Assembly (NCBI GenBank): GCA_900549345.1
Contig: UROC01000002.1
Coordinates: 4,003-68,002 of the forward strand
Direction of reading: 5' to 3'
Origin: an uncultured Collinsella sp.
GTDB taxonomy: Bacteria > Actinomycetota > Coriobacteriia > Coriobacteriales > Coriobacteriaceae
Length of the DNA: 64,000 bases
Shown here: positions 23,921 to 32,842 of the stretch, piece after piece
Numbering within the stretch: position 1 is the first letter of the stretch
Layout of the letters: every line of letters starts with the position of its first letter
Made by a program: the position numbers and the translations under genes
The notes under the pieces: generated by a model
What the model was told of the DNA's origin: nothing
The model's input: the letters and a program-made list of their open reading frames with translations, nothing else
Database searches by the model: none

Positions 23921-25042
23921 CTATTCCGCGCCCTCCCGGCACATCGTGCCGAGGGCCCACAGCCACCTCACGAGCTCGGCCGCGGTGGCCGCGTTGGCCT
24001 TCGCCGCGGGCATGCCGCGGGCGAGCATCTCCTCGCGCCGCCGCAGGAGCCGCTCGGACCCCTTCCTCCCGTGCATCCTTATCTCGAGGGGCACGCCCGT
24101 GTCCCTCGGCATGAGCTTCGGCTGGTGCCGTGCCGCGGCGTAGCACCATGAACCCTCAACGGCCAGCTTCCTCACGAGCGCGTTGCCCGCGCCGCTGACG
24201 CCTCCGAGCCGCACGGAGTCGCCACTCGACCTCTGGCTCGGCGCGAGGCCGAAGTAGGCCGTGACCTGCCTTCCGGAACGGAACCTCGTGAAGTCGCCGA
24301 CCTCGGCCGAGAAGGCTGCGGCCAGCGCGAAGGCGCAGCCCTTGATCGACTGGAGGGCGGCCGCCTCCGCGGCGATCGGGCTGGCATCCACGGCCGCCCT
24401 GTACTCGGAGAGCAGGTCCGCCCGGGCCTCCGCCGCGGCCTCGACCTCGTTCCTCAGGGCGGCGAGCGTCCGAACCCCGCCGTCGTCCTCCGGCCTGACC
24501 TTGTCGAGCCACCTCAGGAAGTCGTAGGTCCAGTACTTCCTCGGGTTGCCGGCGGGCGTGGTGCCGCCGTAGGCGAACCCTCGCTTTGCGAGGAAGGCGA
24601 GCAGCCGCTGCTTGGCGGTCGCCAGGCGCGCGGTCGCCCCGTCGTAGGCGCCGGCGAGGTCCCTGATGCCCTCGACCTCGGGGGAGGGGACCCATACGGG
24701 GGAGATGTCGTGGGCGAGTATCGCCTTGGCCATCCTGGCGGCGTCGTTCCTGTCGTTCTTGGAGGCCGAGTCGGCGGCCGACCTGGGGATCTTCGAGACC
24801 GCGGCGACGACGCACTCGACGCCGAGCCCGGCGAGCTCCCTTTGCGGGGCGAAGCCGAGGTAGCCGCTCTCGTAGGCCGCGAGCGACGGCCCGGGGAACC
24901 CATCCATCCACCCGGCGATCTCGCCCCAGGGGTTGCCGGGGAACCTCCTCGTCACGGCCTCGCCGGTGTCCGCGTCGAGGGCGCAGACGGTGGTCGACCT
25001 CAGGTGGACGTCCATCCCGAACGCGGTAGAATACTTTGGCAT
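23921..25042 (-). CDS. IS110-family transposase
   Basis: 373 residues; GGGAGGCTCCC precedes ATG 25042. The N-terminal RuvC-like DEDD domain starts FGMDVHLRSTTVCAL and has YESGYLGF and SKNDRNDAARMAKA, with the expected acidic residues. The C-terminal domain reads LQSIKGCAFALAAAFSAEVGDF, VTAYFGLAPSQRSSGDSV and RLGGVSGAGNALVRKLA, with the Ser of the catalytic motif. The full family length and intact motifs suggest an active element. It catalyses RNA-guided cut-and-paste recombination of its own ends. Codon composition is much more GC-rich than in the neighbours, indicating acquisition. Confidence 0.93.
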   Translation of the reverse strand: MPKYSTAFGMDVHLRSTTVCALDADTGEAVTRRFPGNPWGEIAGWMDGFPGPSLAAYESGYLGFAPQRELAGLGVECVVAAVSKIPRSAADSASKNDRNDAARMAKAILAHDISPVWVPSPEVEGIRDLAGAYDGATARLATAKQRLLAFLAKRGFAYGGTTPAGNPRKYWTYDFLRWLDKVRPEDDGGVRTLAALRNEVEAAAEARADLLSEYRAAVDASPIAAEAAALQSIKGCAFALAAAFSAEVGDFTRFRSGRQVTAYFGLAPSQRSSGDSVRLGGVSGAGNALVRKLAVEGSWCYAAARHQPKLMPRDTGVPLEIRMHGRKGSERLLRRREEMLARGMPAAKANAATAAELVRWLWALGTMCREGAE

Positions 25043-25210
25043 GGGAGCCTCCCAACCTCGTTGCGGCGCGGCTGCGCCTATGGCACTTCAACATCATTGT
25101 CGCAGCCCCGACCCGCGGTCACGAGCGGGGGCTCCTATCTTTTTAGTGCCCTCGGATTGGGTCATAGTGTCTGTCTTTGCCAATACATCGGCGTTGCCTT
25201 GGCCGTCAAT

Positions 25211-25237
25211 AGTCATTGGGGACGTTCTTAAACGACT
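25211..25237. repeat. GGGGACGTTCTTAAA palindrome (single arm)
   Basis: 27 nt, from AGTCATTGGGGACG to AAACGACT. Against the arm at 473-499 the second stem pair has changed from C-G to G-C and another pair to G-U, keeping the fold. It lies just outside the IS, upstream of the exporter gene. The 303-nt gap here otherwise holds the IS end. Confidence 0.7.
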
Positions 25238-25345
25238 ACCCAACGGCTATTGAGCACATGGCTCGCATGGCAGCCGTCTCTTTTATGTTTCCTTTAGCCG
25301 TTGCTGCCTAGGATGGGGGTTAGTCGGTAGGAAGGGAGCGTCTAT

Positions 25346-26914
25346 ATGGACGACGCGAGCGAGCGTGCAATCGAAGAGGACATGCTCGATCAGTTCAATT
25401 ACTTTGACGATGAGGATGAGGAGCTAATCGATCGTCGCGAGCCGGCATCGCTTGACTCATTTGATCTGGTCGATGAAGAGACTGATGAGGTTGAGGACGA
25501 ATCAACGGAGCCCCCACAGTCTTCGCGCCTTGACTCGCTGCTTTCGAGAGCCCCCATGCACCACGGTGTTCGTGCCGGCGCACTCCATATGAAAACTGAC
25601 TGGCACCAGATCGTGACGGCAGGCGATGAGCTTGCCGTCGATGCGCCGCTCACCGATAAGTCATCCATCATCTGCCGCACCGGTATGCTTATGCTCGCGA
25701 GCGGAACAGGCGCCTGGCGCGTGCGCGATACCATGAATCGTGTTGCCGCTGTACTCGGCGTCACGATTCACGTCGACCTGAGTCTTCTGTCGTTTGAGTG
25801 CACCTGCATCGAAGACGGCCACTGCTTTAACGAGGTTGTCAGCCTGCCCACGACGGGGGTCAATACTCATCGCATTTGGATGATGGAGAGCTTCTTAAAG
25901 GAAATCGAGACATATGGCCGCCGGTTTACCGTGCACGAATACCACGAGATGCTCAAGACCGTTGAGAGCTCAAAGCCCGATTACGCTCCCTGGCAACAGG
26001 GCCTTGCGGCAGCCTGTGCTTGCGGCGCCTTCGTCTTTTTGCTCGGCGGCGGCCCTATCGAGATGGCCTGTGCATTCGTAGGCGCTGGTGTCGGCAACTT
26101 TGCTCGCTCCCATATTCTCAAGCAGGGCCTTGGCCAGTTTAGCGCGCTGACGATCGGCGTTGCGCTCGCTTGCGTTTCGTATCTGCTGGCATTGCTCGGC
26201 CTTGGCCAGGTCGTACCGGGGGCAATGTCGCACCAAGAAGGCTATATCGGCGCCATGCTCTTTGTGATTCCCGGCTTTCCCCTCATTACGGCAGGCCTCG
26301 ACATCGCTAAGCTCGACATGCGAAGCGGCATCGAGCGTCTATCGTATGCTGTGTCAATTATTGTGATGGCGACCCTCGTAGGCTGGATGGTTGCCGAATG
26401 TGTGGGGCTGGCGCCGGATGACTTCGCCCCGCTCGGCCTCTCACCGTTGGCTCTTACGCTCTTGCGCATACTGATGAGCTTCGTTGGCGTATTCGGCTTC
26501 TCGGTGATGTTCAACAGCCCGGTAAAGATGGCCGCGGCAGCCGGTCTGATCGGCGCCGTGTCCAATACCCTGCGTCTGACCCTTGTCGAAGCGCCGACGA
26601 TGCTTCCCTTCCTGGGCCTCAGCGCGGGAATGCCTCCCGAGGCAGCAGCGTTTATCGGCGCGCTGGTATCGGGACTGCTCGCGAGCTTAGCCGAAATCAA
26701 GCTCACCTACCCACGCATCGCCCTCACGGTGCCGTCGATTGTCATTATGGTGCCGGGCTTGTATCTGTATCGCTCGATGTATTACATGTGCACCTTCGAC
26801 ACGGTCAATATGCTCGGCTGGTTTGTGCGTGCAGTGCTCATCGTGGCGTTTCTGCCCGTTGGCCTGGGCGTGGCGAGAACCCTTACCGACCCTCGCTGGC
26901 GCCACACCAGCTAA
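25346..26914 (+). CDS. Threonine/serine exporter family (ThrE-type) protein
   Basis: 522 residues after GGAAGGGAGCG. The first 75 residues are acidic and probably disordered (YFDDEDEELIDRREP). Residues 105-215 form the conserved cytosolic ThrE domain (LMLASGTGAWRVRDTMNRVAAVLG, CTCIEDGH, VNTHRIWM). About ten membrane spans follow, in two blocks (residues 225-375 and 390-515; for example GAMLFVIPGFPLITAGLDIAKLD, and VPSIVIMVPGLYLYRSMYYM). This is the fused ThrE plus ThrE_2 architecture. It is predicted to export threonine or serine; substrate specificity is not proven. It ends in a palindromic terminator shared with the convergent gene. Confidence 0.85.
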   Translation: MDDASERAIEEDMLDQFNYFDDEDEELIDRREPASLDSFDLVDEETDEVEDESTEPPQSSRLDSLLSRAPMHHGVRAGALHMKTDWHQIVTAGDELAVDAPLTDKSSIICRTGMLMLASGTGAWRVRDTMNRVAAVLGVTIHVDLSLLSFECTCIEDGHCFNEVVSLPTTGVNTHRIWMMESFLKEIETYGRRFTVHEYHEMLKTVESSKPDYAPWQQGLAAACACGAFVFLLGGGPIEMACAFVGAGVGNFARSHILKQGLGQFSALTIGVALACVSYLLALLGLGQVVPGAMSHQEGYIGAMLFVIPGFPLITAGLDIAKLDMRSGIERLSYAVSIIVMATLVGWMVAECVGLAPDDFAPLGLSPLALTLLRILMSFVGVFGFSVMFNSPVKMAAAAGLIGAVSNTLRLTLVEAPTMLPFLGLSAGMPPEAAAFIGALVSGLLASLAEIKLTYPRIALTVPSIVIMVPGLYLYRSMYYMCTFDTVNMLGWFVRAVLIVAFLPVGLGVARTLTDPRWRHTS

Positions 26915-26948
26915 TTGGCGCAAGGAGGACAGGTTGCTTTGCACCAAT
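26914..26948. terminator. Palindrome with GGACAGGTT loop between convergent genes
   Basis: ATTGGCGCAAGG (from 26914) pairs with CTTTGCACCAAT (to 26948) around AGGACAGGTTG. It overlaps the last base of the exporter stop codon and ends 2 nt before the stop of the convergent DUF2974 gene. It is probably a two-way terminator. A related element lies at 28130-28159. Confidence 0.7.
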
Positions 26949-26950
26949 GG

Positions 26951-28111
26951 CTAGCGCAGGAGCTCGGACTGCCAAGCCTCGAGCTGTTCTGCCAAGCTCT
27001 TGCCGGCAGCGGGCATGTCGATCTGGGGACGTTTGGGCAGAAGCGCACACTTAAGAATCGCAACGATGGTCTGCGAGACAAAGCGTCGCGTATCCTCGTC
27101 AAAGCCTTGCGCAGCCTGGAGCATCACGGGCAGGCTCTCGCGCAGATTCCCGGCGATATCCGCAAACCGCTCAGCACCCGTAGCCTCAAACACGGAGAAC
27201 AATGCATCCACAAAACGCTCGCGCTCGGCAGGCCCCACTGCAAGCAGCATCTCGCGAATGGAGCCATCAACGTATCGAGCACCGGCGGACAGGCGCTCAC
27301 AGTACACGAAGTCACGACCATCAACCACCCAGCTAAAGGGATTGTGCTGCAGCAGGCTGAACTCGGTGCTCTCAACGATGGCATAGTCCTCCTGCGTCTC
27401 AAACATCATGCCAAAGATCGACGACCGAGGTAGCGTCTTGTCGATTCGACCGGAAAGATCGGCAAAGGCGTTGCCGTTCAGAAACTCCTCGACGAAGCCC
27501 GGACTATCATGGGAATACACCCGTTCGATTCGCTCACGGGCAACATCGGAGCACATCGTCGCACCGTACACCGCAAGGTTTCCACCCTTGGAATGACCTC
27601 CGCACAAAAGCGGCCCGTCAATCGCATCCGCCGCCTCGTCCACATAACGCACCGCGGATTCCTGGGCCGGCACAGGACACCGGAATGCCATGTTAAAGTC
27701 CTCTTTCCAGCCCACAATCGTGCTGTCGGTCCCCCGGAAGGAAAGATAACTAAACCCCGCCGGAAACCGGAACGCCATGGCTGCAAACTGCTCTGTCGCC
27801 ACCACATCGCTCACGGCACGATAGCCGCAAACGTGCACGCCACGGTAGCGAGGGCTTGCTGCCACGGCCTCCAACAAGGCCCTGCTCCCCTCTGGGTCCC
27901 ACAGGTCGCCAATCATGTCCCAGTAGCACTCGGCACGCAGCAGCTCGCGTACGTCTAGGCCCTGCCAGTTCGTCAGCTCCGCCATATCACCCGGCAAACG
28001 CAAATAGGACAACCACGCAAAGACCAGGCTATCCACCGCGCAGAACGGCCGTTCCTCAAACGGGTCAAACGCCGTCTGGGCATAGGTCAAAAAATTAGGC
28101 GAATCCGACAT
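26951..28111 (-). CDS. DUF2974 (Mbeg1-like) lipase-fold protein
   Basis: 386 residues; GGGAGGGCC precedes the start. The N-terminus (NFLTYAQTAFDPFEERPFCAVDSLVFAWLSYLRL) and the YLSFRGTDSTIVGWKEDFNM segment are typical of DUF2974. The nucleophile elbow is GGHSKGGNLAVYG (GxSxGG), and a VYSHDSPGFVEE segment supplies a later Asp. This is a class-3-lipase-like fold in cytosolic proteins of Firmicutes and Actinobacteria. Esterase activity is plausible but unproven. It stands alone between two palindromes. Confidence 0.8.
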   Translation of the reverse strand: MSDSPNFLTYAQTAFDPFEERPFCAVDSLVFAWLSYLRLPGDMAELTNWQGLDVRELLRAECYWDMIGDLWDPEGSRALLEAVAASPRYRGVHVCGYRAVSDVVATEQFAAMAFRFPAGFSYLSFRGTDSTIVGWKEDFNMAFRCPVPAQESAVRYVDEAADAIDGPLLCGGHSKGGNLAVYGATMCSDVARERIERVYSHDSPGFVEEFLNGNAFADLSGRIDKTLPRSSIFGMMFETQEDYAIVESTEFSLLQHNPFSWVVDGRDFVYCERLSAGARYVDGSIREMLLAVGPAERERFVDALFSVFEATGAERFADIAGNLRESLPVMLQAAQGFDEDTRRFVSQTIVAILKCALLPKRPQIDMPAAGKSLAEQLEAWQSELLR

Positions 28112-28129
28112 GGCCCTCCCGTCAACTAT

Positions 28130-28194
28130 GGTGCATTGGGGTCAGGTTACTTTGCACCAAAAAGGCGCCCGGGCCGTGTGGGCTCGGACGCCTT
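28130..28194 (-). terminator. Palindrome and terminator of ldh
   Basis: TGGTGCA (28130-28136) and TGCACCA (28153-28159) flank TTGGGGTCAGGTTACTT, another member of the GGGGxCAGG family. Overlapping it, AAAAAGGCGCCCGGGCC pairs with GGCTCGGACGCCTT (to 28194), which on the minus strand gives a stem followed by TTTTT, the ldh terminator. Confidence 0.75.
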
Positions 28195-28225
28195 CATTGT
28201 AGCTTTTCGCTTTAGCGAGCTTGAT

Positions 28226-29176
28226 TTAGCAGGAGAAGTCGACGCTGTCGATGATGTCCTTGAGGGCCTTGGCGGAGGCGGTGAGCTCGTGCTGCTCGTC
28301 ATCGTTCAGCGGCACGGGGACGCGGCAGACAACGCCGTCGCGGCCAACGACGGTCGGCATGGAGATGGCAAGATCGGACAGGCCGTACTCGCCCACCATG
28401 AGCGAGGAAACGGGCAGAACGGTCTGCTCGTCACGCATGACGGCAGTGCAGATGCGTTTGACGGCCATGGCGACGCCATAGTAGGTGGCGTGCTTCTTCT
28501 CGATGATGGTGTAGGCGGAGTTCTTGACGTCCTCGGCGATGCGCTTCTCGGCAGCCTCATGCTCCAGATGACCGTGAAGCTCGCAGAAGGTGTTCAGCGG
28601 AACGCCGGCAACCTGAGCGCTGGACCAAGCGACAAACTCGGAATCGCCGTGCTCACCCATGACATAAGCCTGGACATCGCGCGGGTCGACCTCGACATGG
28701 GCACCAAGCATCTGCTGCAGACGGCCGGTGTCGAGCACGGTACCGGAACCGATGACGTGGCCCTCGGGCAGGCCGGACATCTTGATGGCGGCGTAGGTCA
28801 GAACATCGACCGGGTTGGAGACGATGAGCAGAATGCCGTCGAAGCCGGACTTCTTAATCTCGGGGATAATGGACTTAAAGATGCTGACGTTCTTGTTGAC
28901 CAGGTCCAGGCGAGTCTCACCGGGCTTCTGGGCAGCGCCAGCGGTGACGACGATCATGGCGGCGTCGGCGACATCGGAATAATCGCCGGCGTAGATCTTC
29001 ATCGGCTCGGCAAACGTCATGCCGTGCGCGATATCCAGGGCCTCACCCTCGGCGCGGTTCTTGTCCACGTCGATGAGGACCATCTCGGAGAACAGACCAC
29101 TCTGCATCAGCGCGAACGCCGAAGACGAACCAACGAAACCGCAGCCGACAATAGCGACCTTCTTCTCGTTAACCAT
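28226..29176 (-). CDS. ldh: L-lactate dehydrogenase
   Basis: 316 residues. The start MVNEKK at 29176 has GGGAG 6 nt upstream; the frame is open further but unsupported. The sequence has an NAD-binding VAIVGCGFVGSSSAFALM, then LIDVDKNRAEGEALDIAHG (Asp for NAD), GAAQKPGETRLDLV (the mobile-loop Arg would be R in GETR) and NKNVSIFKSIIP. IVSNPVDVLTY, GSGTVLDTGRL and the catalytic GEHGDSE complete the pattern. It reduces pyruvate to L-lactate in mixed-acid fermentation, consistent with a strict anaerobe. It is monocistronic with its own leader hairpin. Confidence 0.92.
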   Translation of the reverse strand: MVNEKKVAIVGCGFVGSSSAFALMQSGLFSEMVLIDVDKNRAEGEALDIAHGMTFAEPMKIYAGDYSDVADAAMIVVTAGAAQKPGETRLDLVNKNVSIFKSIIPEIKKSGFDGILLIVSNPVDVLTYAAIKMSGLPEGHVIGSGTVLDTGRLQQMLGAHVEVDPRDVQAYVMGEHGDSEFVAWSSAQVAGVPLNTFCELHGHLEHEAAEKRIAEDVKNSAYTIIEKKHATYYGVAMAVKRICTAVMRDEQTVLPVSSLMVGEYGLSDLAISMPTVVGRDGVVCRVPVPLNDDEQHELTASAKALKDIIDSVDFSC

Positions 29177-29201
29177 TAGAAACTCCCATCTCTCTCCACA
29201 A

Positions 29202-29234
29202 GCAAGCCGCCCGGGAACGACCCGAGCGGCTTGC
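29202..29234 (-). terminator. Strong hairpin in the ldh leader
   Basis: GCAAGCCGCCCGGG pairs with CCCGAGCGGCTTGC around AACGA, a 14-bp stem. It lies between the aminotransferase and ldh. There is no U-run, so it may be a leader hairpin rather than a simple terminator. Confidence 0.55.
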
Positions 29235-29377
29235 CGTAATCCCAATACATCCAATCGGGACTTTGATTATGCTCCTATTCGCAGCCAAAAATCGACCGTT
29301 TACCGAAATTGTTTGCAGAAATCGTAAAATAACTGCACGAAATCGGTTTCGAGCTATTGACGAGTCGAAATACCTTT

Positions 29378-30541
29378 CTAATACAGGCCCGCCTCGCGAA
29401 TGGCCTCGACAGCCAAAGCAATCTGGTCGGGCGGCAAGACCAGCGCCATGCGCACGTGCCCCTCGCCCGAAGGACCAAAGCTCGCGCCCGGCGTCACCAC
29501 AACGCCGGCCTTCTCCATGAGCTCCTCGCAAAACGCCATGGAATCGGTGCGACCACCGGGAAGCTTGGCCCACACAAACATTGAGCCATGCGCGTTGGGA
29601 CGCTCCCAGCCCAGGCCCTCAAGACCGTCGCACAGGGCATCGCGGCGCTCCTGGTACTTCAGACGCTGCGCCTCGACCTCATCGCGCGGACCGTTCAGGC
29701 AGGCGATAGCAGCCTTCTGGACCGGGAAGAACATGCCAAAGTCGATCTGGCTGCGCAGCTTGGCAAAGGCCTGGACAACGTCCTCGCGACCGACCAAAAA
29801 GCCGATGCGAGCACCGGTGACGTTAAACGACTTGGAAAGCGAGAAGAACTCCACGCCCACCTCGAGCGCGCCGGGATACTGCAAAAAGCTGCCGCCCGGC
29901 TCGCCGTCAAACACGATATCGGAATACGCGTTGTCATGGACGATGAGCAGGTCGTGCTCGCGGGCGAAAGCGATGATCTCCTCGTAGACCTCGGGCGTGC
30001 CCACCGAGCCGACCGGGTTTGCGGGCAGCGACACGATCATATACTTGGCACGATCGGCCACCTGGGGATCGATACCCGCCACATAGGGCAGGTAATTATG
30101 CTCGGCGACCAACGGATAGTACTCGAGCTTGGCATCGGCGATCTTGGCGCCCGCCTCAAAGACCGGGTAGCACGGATCGGGAACCAAAATGGTGTCACCC
30201 GGATCGAGCAGGGCCAGGCCCAAATGGCCCACGCCCTCCTGCGTACCGTTGCACGACTGCACCATAGACGGCGTAATGCCCGAAACGCCAAAGCGACGCT
30301 CATAGTAATCGCACACGGCCTGCTTGAGTTCGGGCAGGTCGCGCAGGGCATACTTCCACATCTCGGGATCTTGGGCTGCATGCGTGAGCGCCTCGACCAC
30401 GTGGTCGTACGGCTTAAAGTCGGGCGTGCCCACGCTCATGTTGTAAATGGTCTTGCCCTGAGCCTTCAGCGCGAGAAGCTTGTTGTTGAGCGAGGCGAAG
30501 ACCTCCGCGCCAAAGCGGTCGAGACGCTGCGATGCCTGCAT
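29378..30541 (-). CDS. PLP-dependent aminotransferase, class I/II
   Basis: 387 residues. The start MQASQRLDRF at 30541 follows AAAGGTGG; the longer frame lacks support. It is a fold-type-I aminotransferase: YNMSVGTPDFKPYDHV, SCNGTQEGVGHL, VPDPCYPVF, VSLPANPVGSVGT, VHDNAYSDIVFDG and the PLP lysine in SLSKSFNVTGARIG. The late Arg of the carboxylate site is in GHVRMALV. It resembles the AspC/DapL/AlaC group and could act in Asp, Ala or diaminopimelate metabolism; sequence alone does not settle the substrate. It lies downstream of nadE, separated by a terminator in its leader. Confidence 0.85.
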   Translation of the reverse strand: MQASQRLDRFGAEVFASLNNKLLALKAQGKTIYNMSVGTPDFKPYDHVVEALTHAAQDPEMWKYALRDLPELKQAVCDYYERRFGVSGITPSMVQSCNGTQEGVGHLGLALLDPGDTILVPDPCYPVFEAGAKIADAKLEYYPLVAEHNYLPYVAGIDPQVADRAKYMIVSLPANPVGSVGTPEVYEEIIAFAREHDLLIVHDNAYSDIVFDGEPGGSFLQYPGALEVGVEFFSLSKSFNVTGARIGFLVGREDVVQAFAKLRSQIDFGMFFPVQKAAIACLNGPRDEVEAQRLKYQERRDALCDGLEGLGWERPNAHGSMFVWAKLPGGRTDSMAFCEELMEKAGVVVTPGASFGPSGEGHVRMALVLPPDQIALAVEAIREAGLY

Positions 30542-30560
30542 GGTGCCACCTTTCGATATG

Positions 30561-30592
30561 AAAAACGCGGCGCTCCGACAAGAGCGCCGCGC
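30561..30592 (-). terminator. Terminator downstream of nadE
   Basis: GCGGCGCT pairs with AGCGCCGC. On the minus strand the stem is followed by TTTTTC, about 70 nt past the nadE stop. Confidence 0.8.
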
Positions 30593-30659
30593 GATACGGG
30601 CCATCAGATTGCAAAAGTGTAACGCTTGCAACCCCCGTATTGGTTCAATTTAGCCAACC

Positions 30660-32639
30660 TTAGTCAACTGGATTGAGCGCGTCGATCTGCGCAAGCCACA
30701 GACGCGAGCTAGCGTCACTCGGCATACGCCAATCGCCGCGCGGGCTGAGCGTCACCGAGCCCACCTTGGGACCATCGGGCAGGCAGCTGCGCTTAAACTG
30801 CTGGGCAAAGAAGCGACGGTAGAACGTACGTAGCCACGTGTGGACGGTCTTGGCGTCGTAGACGCCCTCGAAGCTCTTGAGCGCCATGCGGTAGATCTTG
30901 CCCGGCTCAAAGCCAAAACGCAGCAGGTAGTAGAGGAAGTAGTCGTGCAGCTCGTACGGGCCCACCAAATCCTCGGTCTTCTGCGCAATCTCGCCGTCGC
31001 CCGTGGGCGGCAGAAGCTCGGGGGACACCGGCGTATCGAGGATATCGAGCAAGACCTCGGCAATGCGCCCGCCAAAGACATCGGCGGCATAACGCACCAG
31101 ATGGCGCACAAGCGTCTTGGGCACGCTCGCGTTGACGGCGTACATGCTCATGTGGTCGCCGTTGTACGTAGCCCAGCCGAGCGCCAGCTCCGACAGGTCG
31201 CCCGTGCCGATGACAAAACCGCCAGCCTGGTTGGCCAGATCCATCAGAATCTGCGTACGCTCGCGCGCCTGGCTGTTCTCGTAGGTCACGTCCTGGACGG
31301 TCGGGTCGTGCTCGATGTCCTTAAAATGCTGCTCCACGGCTGCATGGATCGAGACTTCGCGAAAGCTCACGCCTAGGTCGCGAGCGAGCGACTCGGCATT
31401 GGACTTGGTGCGGTGCGTCGTGCCAAAGCCGGGCATGGACACGGCCGTGATACCGGTGCGCGGCAGGCCCAAGGCGTCGAACGCACGCACAGTCACAAGC
31501 AGTGCCAGCGTGGAATCCAGGCCGCCCGAAAGACCGATGACTGCAGCCTTGGTGCCCGTATGGGCCAGGCGGGTCTTGAGGCCGGCGGTCTGCAGGTCGA
31601 GAATGGTCTCGCAGCGCTCGGCCAGGTCGCCGTGGTCCGCCGGCACAAAGGGCGCGCGCGGGAAAACGCGGTCGATATCGCAGGCATCGCGCAGGACAGG
31701 TTCTTCGACCAGCACGCCCTCAAAAGAGAACTCAACGGTCGTGGCCTCCGGCGCATCGTCCGCGCGCGTCCACGTCGTCGAGCGACGGCGCTCGGCAACC
31801 AGGCGGTCAAGATCGACGTCGGCGATGGCCATATCACAGGTAAGCAGTTTGGTCGCGGCGAGCTTGGAGCCGTTTTCGTAGACGAGGTTCTCGCCCGCAA
31901 AGACCATGTCGGTCGTGGACTCGCCCTCACTCGCATCCGCGTAGGCATAAGCACAGTACAGGCGCGCGCTTTGGTTAGAGATAAGGCTGCGGCGGTAATC
32001 TGACTTACCGATGATTTCGTCAGAAGCCGACGGGTTGAGAATCACCGTCGCACCGGCAAGCGCCATCTCGGTCGAAGGGGGCGCCGGCACCCACAGGTCC
32101 TCACAGACCTCAACGCCCAGCACCAGGTCCTCGGCGCCCTCATCACAGCAACGGTAGACAAGCCCCGAACCCAGCGGGACCGGACCCTGACCGGCAAATT
32201 CAACCCACACGGGATCCGCAGGCGCCGGAGCAAACCAACGGCGCTCATAGAACTCGCCATAGTTGGGCAGATACTTCTTGGCCGTGAGGCCCAAAAGCTC
32301 GCCCGCGCAGCACACGGCGGCGCAGTTGTAGATATTCTCGGCAACTGCAACGGGAAGACCGATGGTAAAGACAATCGGCAGCTCACGGGTTTCATCGAGA
32401 ATATGTGCCAGTGCCGCCTCGCAGGCATGCAGTAGTGTGCGGTTATGGAACAGGTCAGCCGCGGTATAGCCGGTCAGGTTAAGCTCGGGCAGCACCAACG
32501 CACGAACGCCGCGCTCGGCAGCCTCGCGAACAGCCGCCAGCGCAACCTCGGCATTGCCCTCGACATCGGCCACGCGAATCCGCGGCGACGCCGCCGCCAC
32601 ACGCAAAAAGCCATCAGACTGAGAAAGGTGAAGATTCAT
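30660..32639 (-). CDS. nadE: Glutamine-dependent NAD+ synthetase
   Basis: 659 residues. The start MNLHLSQSDG at 32639 has GGGAG 8 nt upstream; ATG 32666 has none. The N-terminal nitrilase-type glutaminase (about 1-290) shows the Glu in LVLPELNLTGY, the Lys in TAKKYLPNYGEFYE and the Cys in GVEVCEDLWV. The C-terminal synthetase has the ATP P-loop GLSGGLDSTLALL and IGTGDLSELALGWATYNGDHM. It amidates nicotinic-acid adenine dinucleotide using ammonia from glutamine, the last step of NAD synthesis. Length and domain order match the bacterial and actinobacterial two-domain form. Confidence 0.93.
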   Translation of the reverse strand: MNLHLSQSDGFLRVAAASPRIRVADVEGNAEVALAAVREAAERGVRALVLPELNLTGYTAADLFHNRTLLHACEAALAHILDETRELPIVFTIGLPVAVAENIYNCAAVCCAGELLGLTAKKYLPNYGEFYERRWFAPAPADPVWVEFAGQGPVPLGSGLVYRCCDEGAEDLVLGVEVCEDLWVPAPPSTEMALAGATVILNPSASDEIIGKSDYRRSLISNQSARLYCAYAYADASEGESTTDMVFAGENLVYENGSKLAATKLLTCDMAIADVDLDRLVAERRRSTTWTRADDAPEATTVEFSFEGVLVEEPVLRDACDIDRVFPRAPFVPADHGDLAERCETILDLQTAGLKTRLAHTGTKAAVIGLSGGLDSTLALLVTVRAFDALGLPRTGITAVSMPGFGTTHRTKSNAESLARDLGVSFREVSIHAAVEQHFKDIEHDPTVQDVTYENSQARERTQILMDLANQAGGFVIGTGDLSELALGWATYNGDHMSMYAVNASVPKTLVRHLVRYAADVFGGRIAEVLLDILDTPVSPELLPPTGDGEIAQKTEDLVGPYELHDYFLYYLLRFGFEPGKIYRMALKSFEGVYDAKTVHTWLRTFYRRFFAQQFKRSCLPDGPKVGSVTLSPRGDWRMPSDASSRLWLAQIDALNPVD

Positions 32640-32842
32640 AAGAATGCTCCCGTGCGTAGACGCCATTCACAACAATTAGCAAGCTCTATTGTAGTTCAAC
32701 CGCCGGGTGCAACCGCATCCCACCAACTTGGTGAGCTATTGATGAGTTGATGGTATCTGTTAAATGTCACGTACGATTCACATCTGATGGGTACCCTGAT
32801 GGCTGCATGAAACGAAGCAGATTTACATCGGGAGGGCCCCGT

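Larger units (their letters stand above)
23646..25165 (-). mobile_element. IS110-family (IS1111-type) insertion sequence
   Basis: A transposase gene is bounded by exact 13-bp inverted repeats, ATGACCCAATCCG (23646-23658) and CGGATTGGGTCAT (25153-25165). The total of about 1.52 kb is normal for the family. GC is visibly higher than in the neighbours. About 120 nt lie upstream of the transposase and about 270 nt downstream. Inverted repeats and a longer downstream non-coding end fit the IS1111 subgroup rather than classical IS110. No target duplication is visible. It is inserted 8 nt beyond the structured RNA element after pyrE. Confidence 0.88.

Noticed and set aside
23618..24151. 177-codon plus-strand frame at the IS left end
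   Set aside because: Covers the IS terminal repeat and the transposase antisense strand; Arg/Pro-rich shadow.
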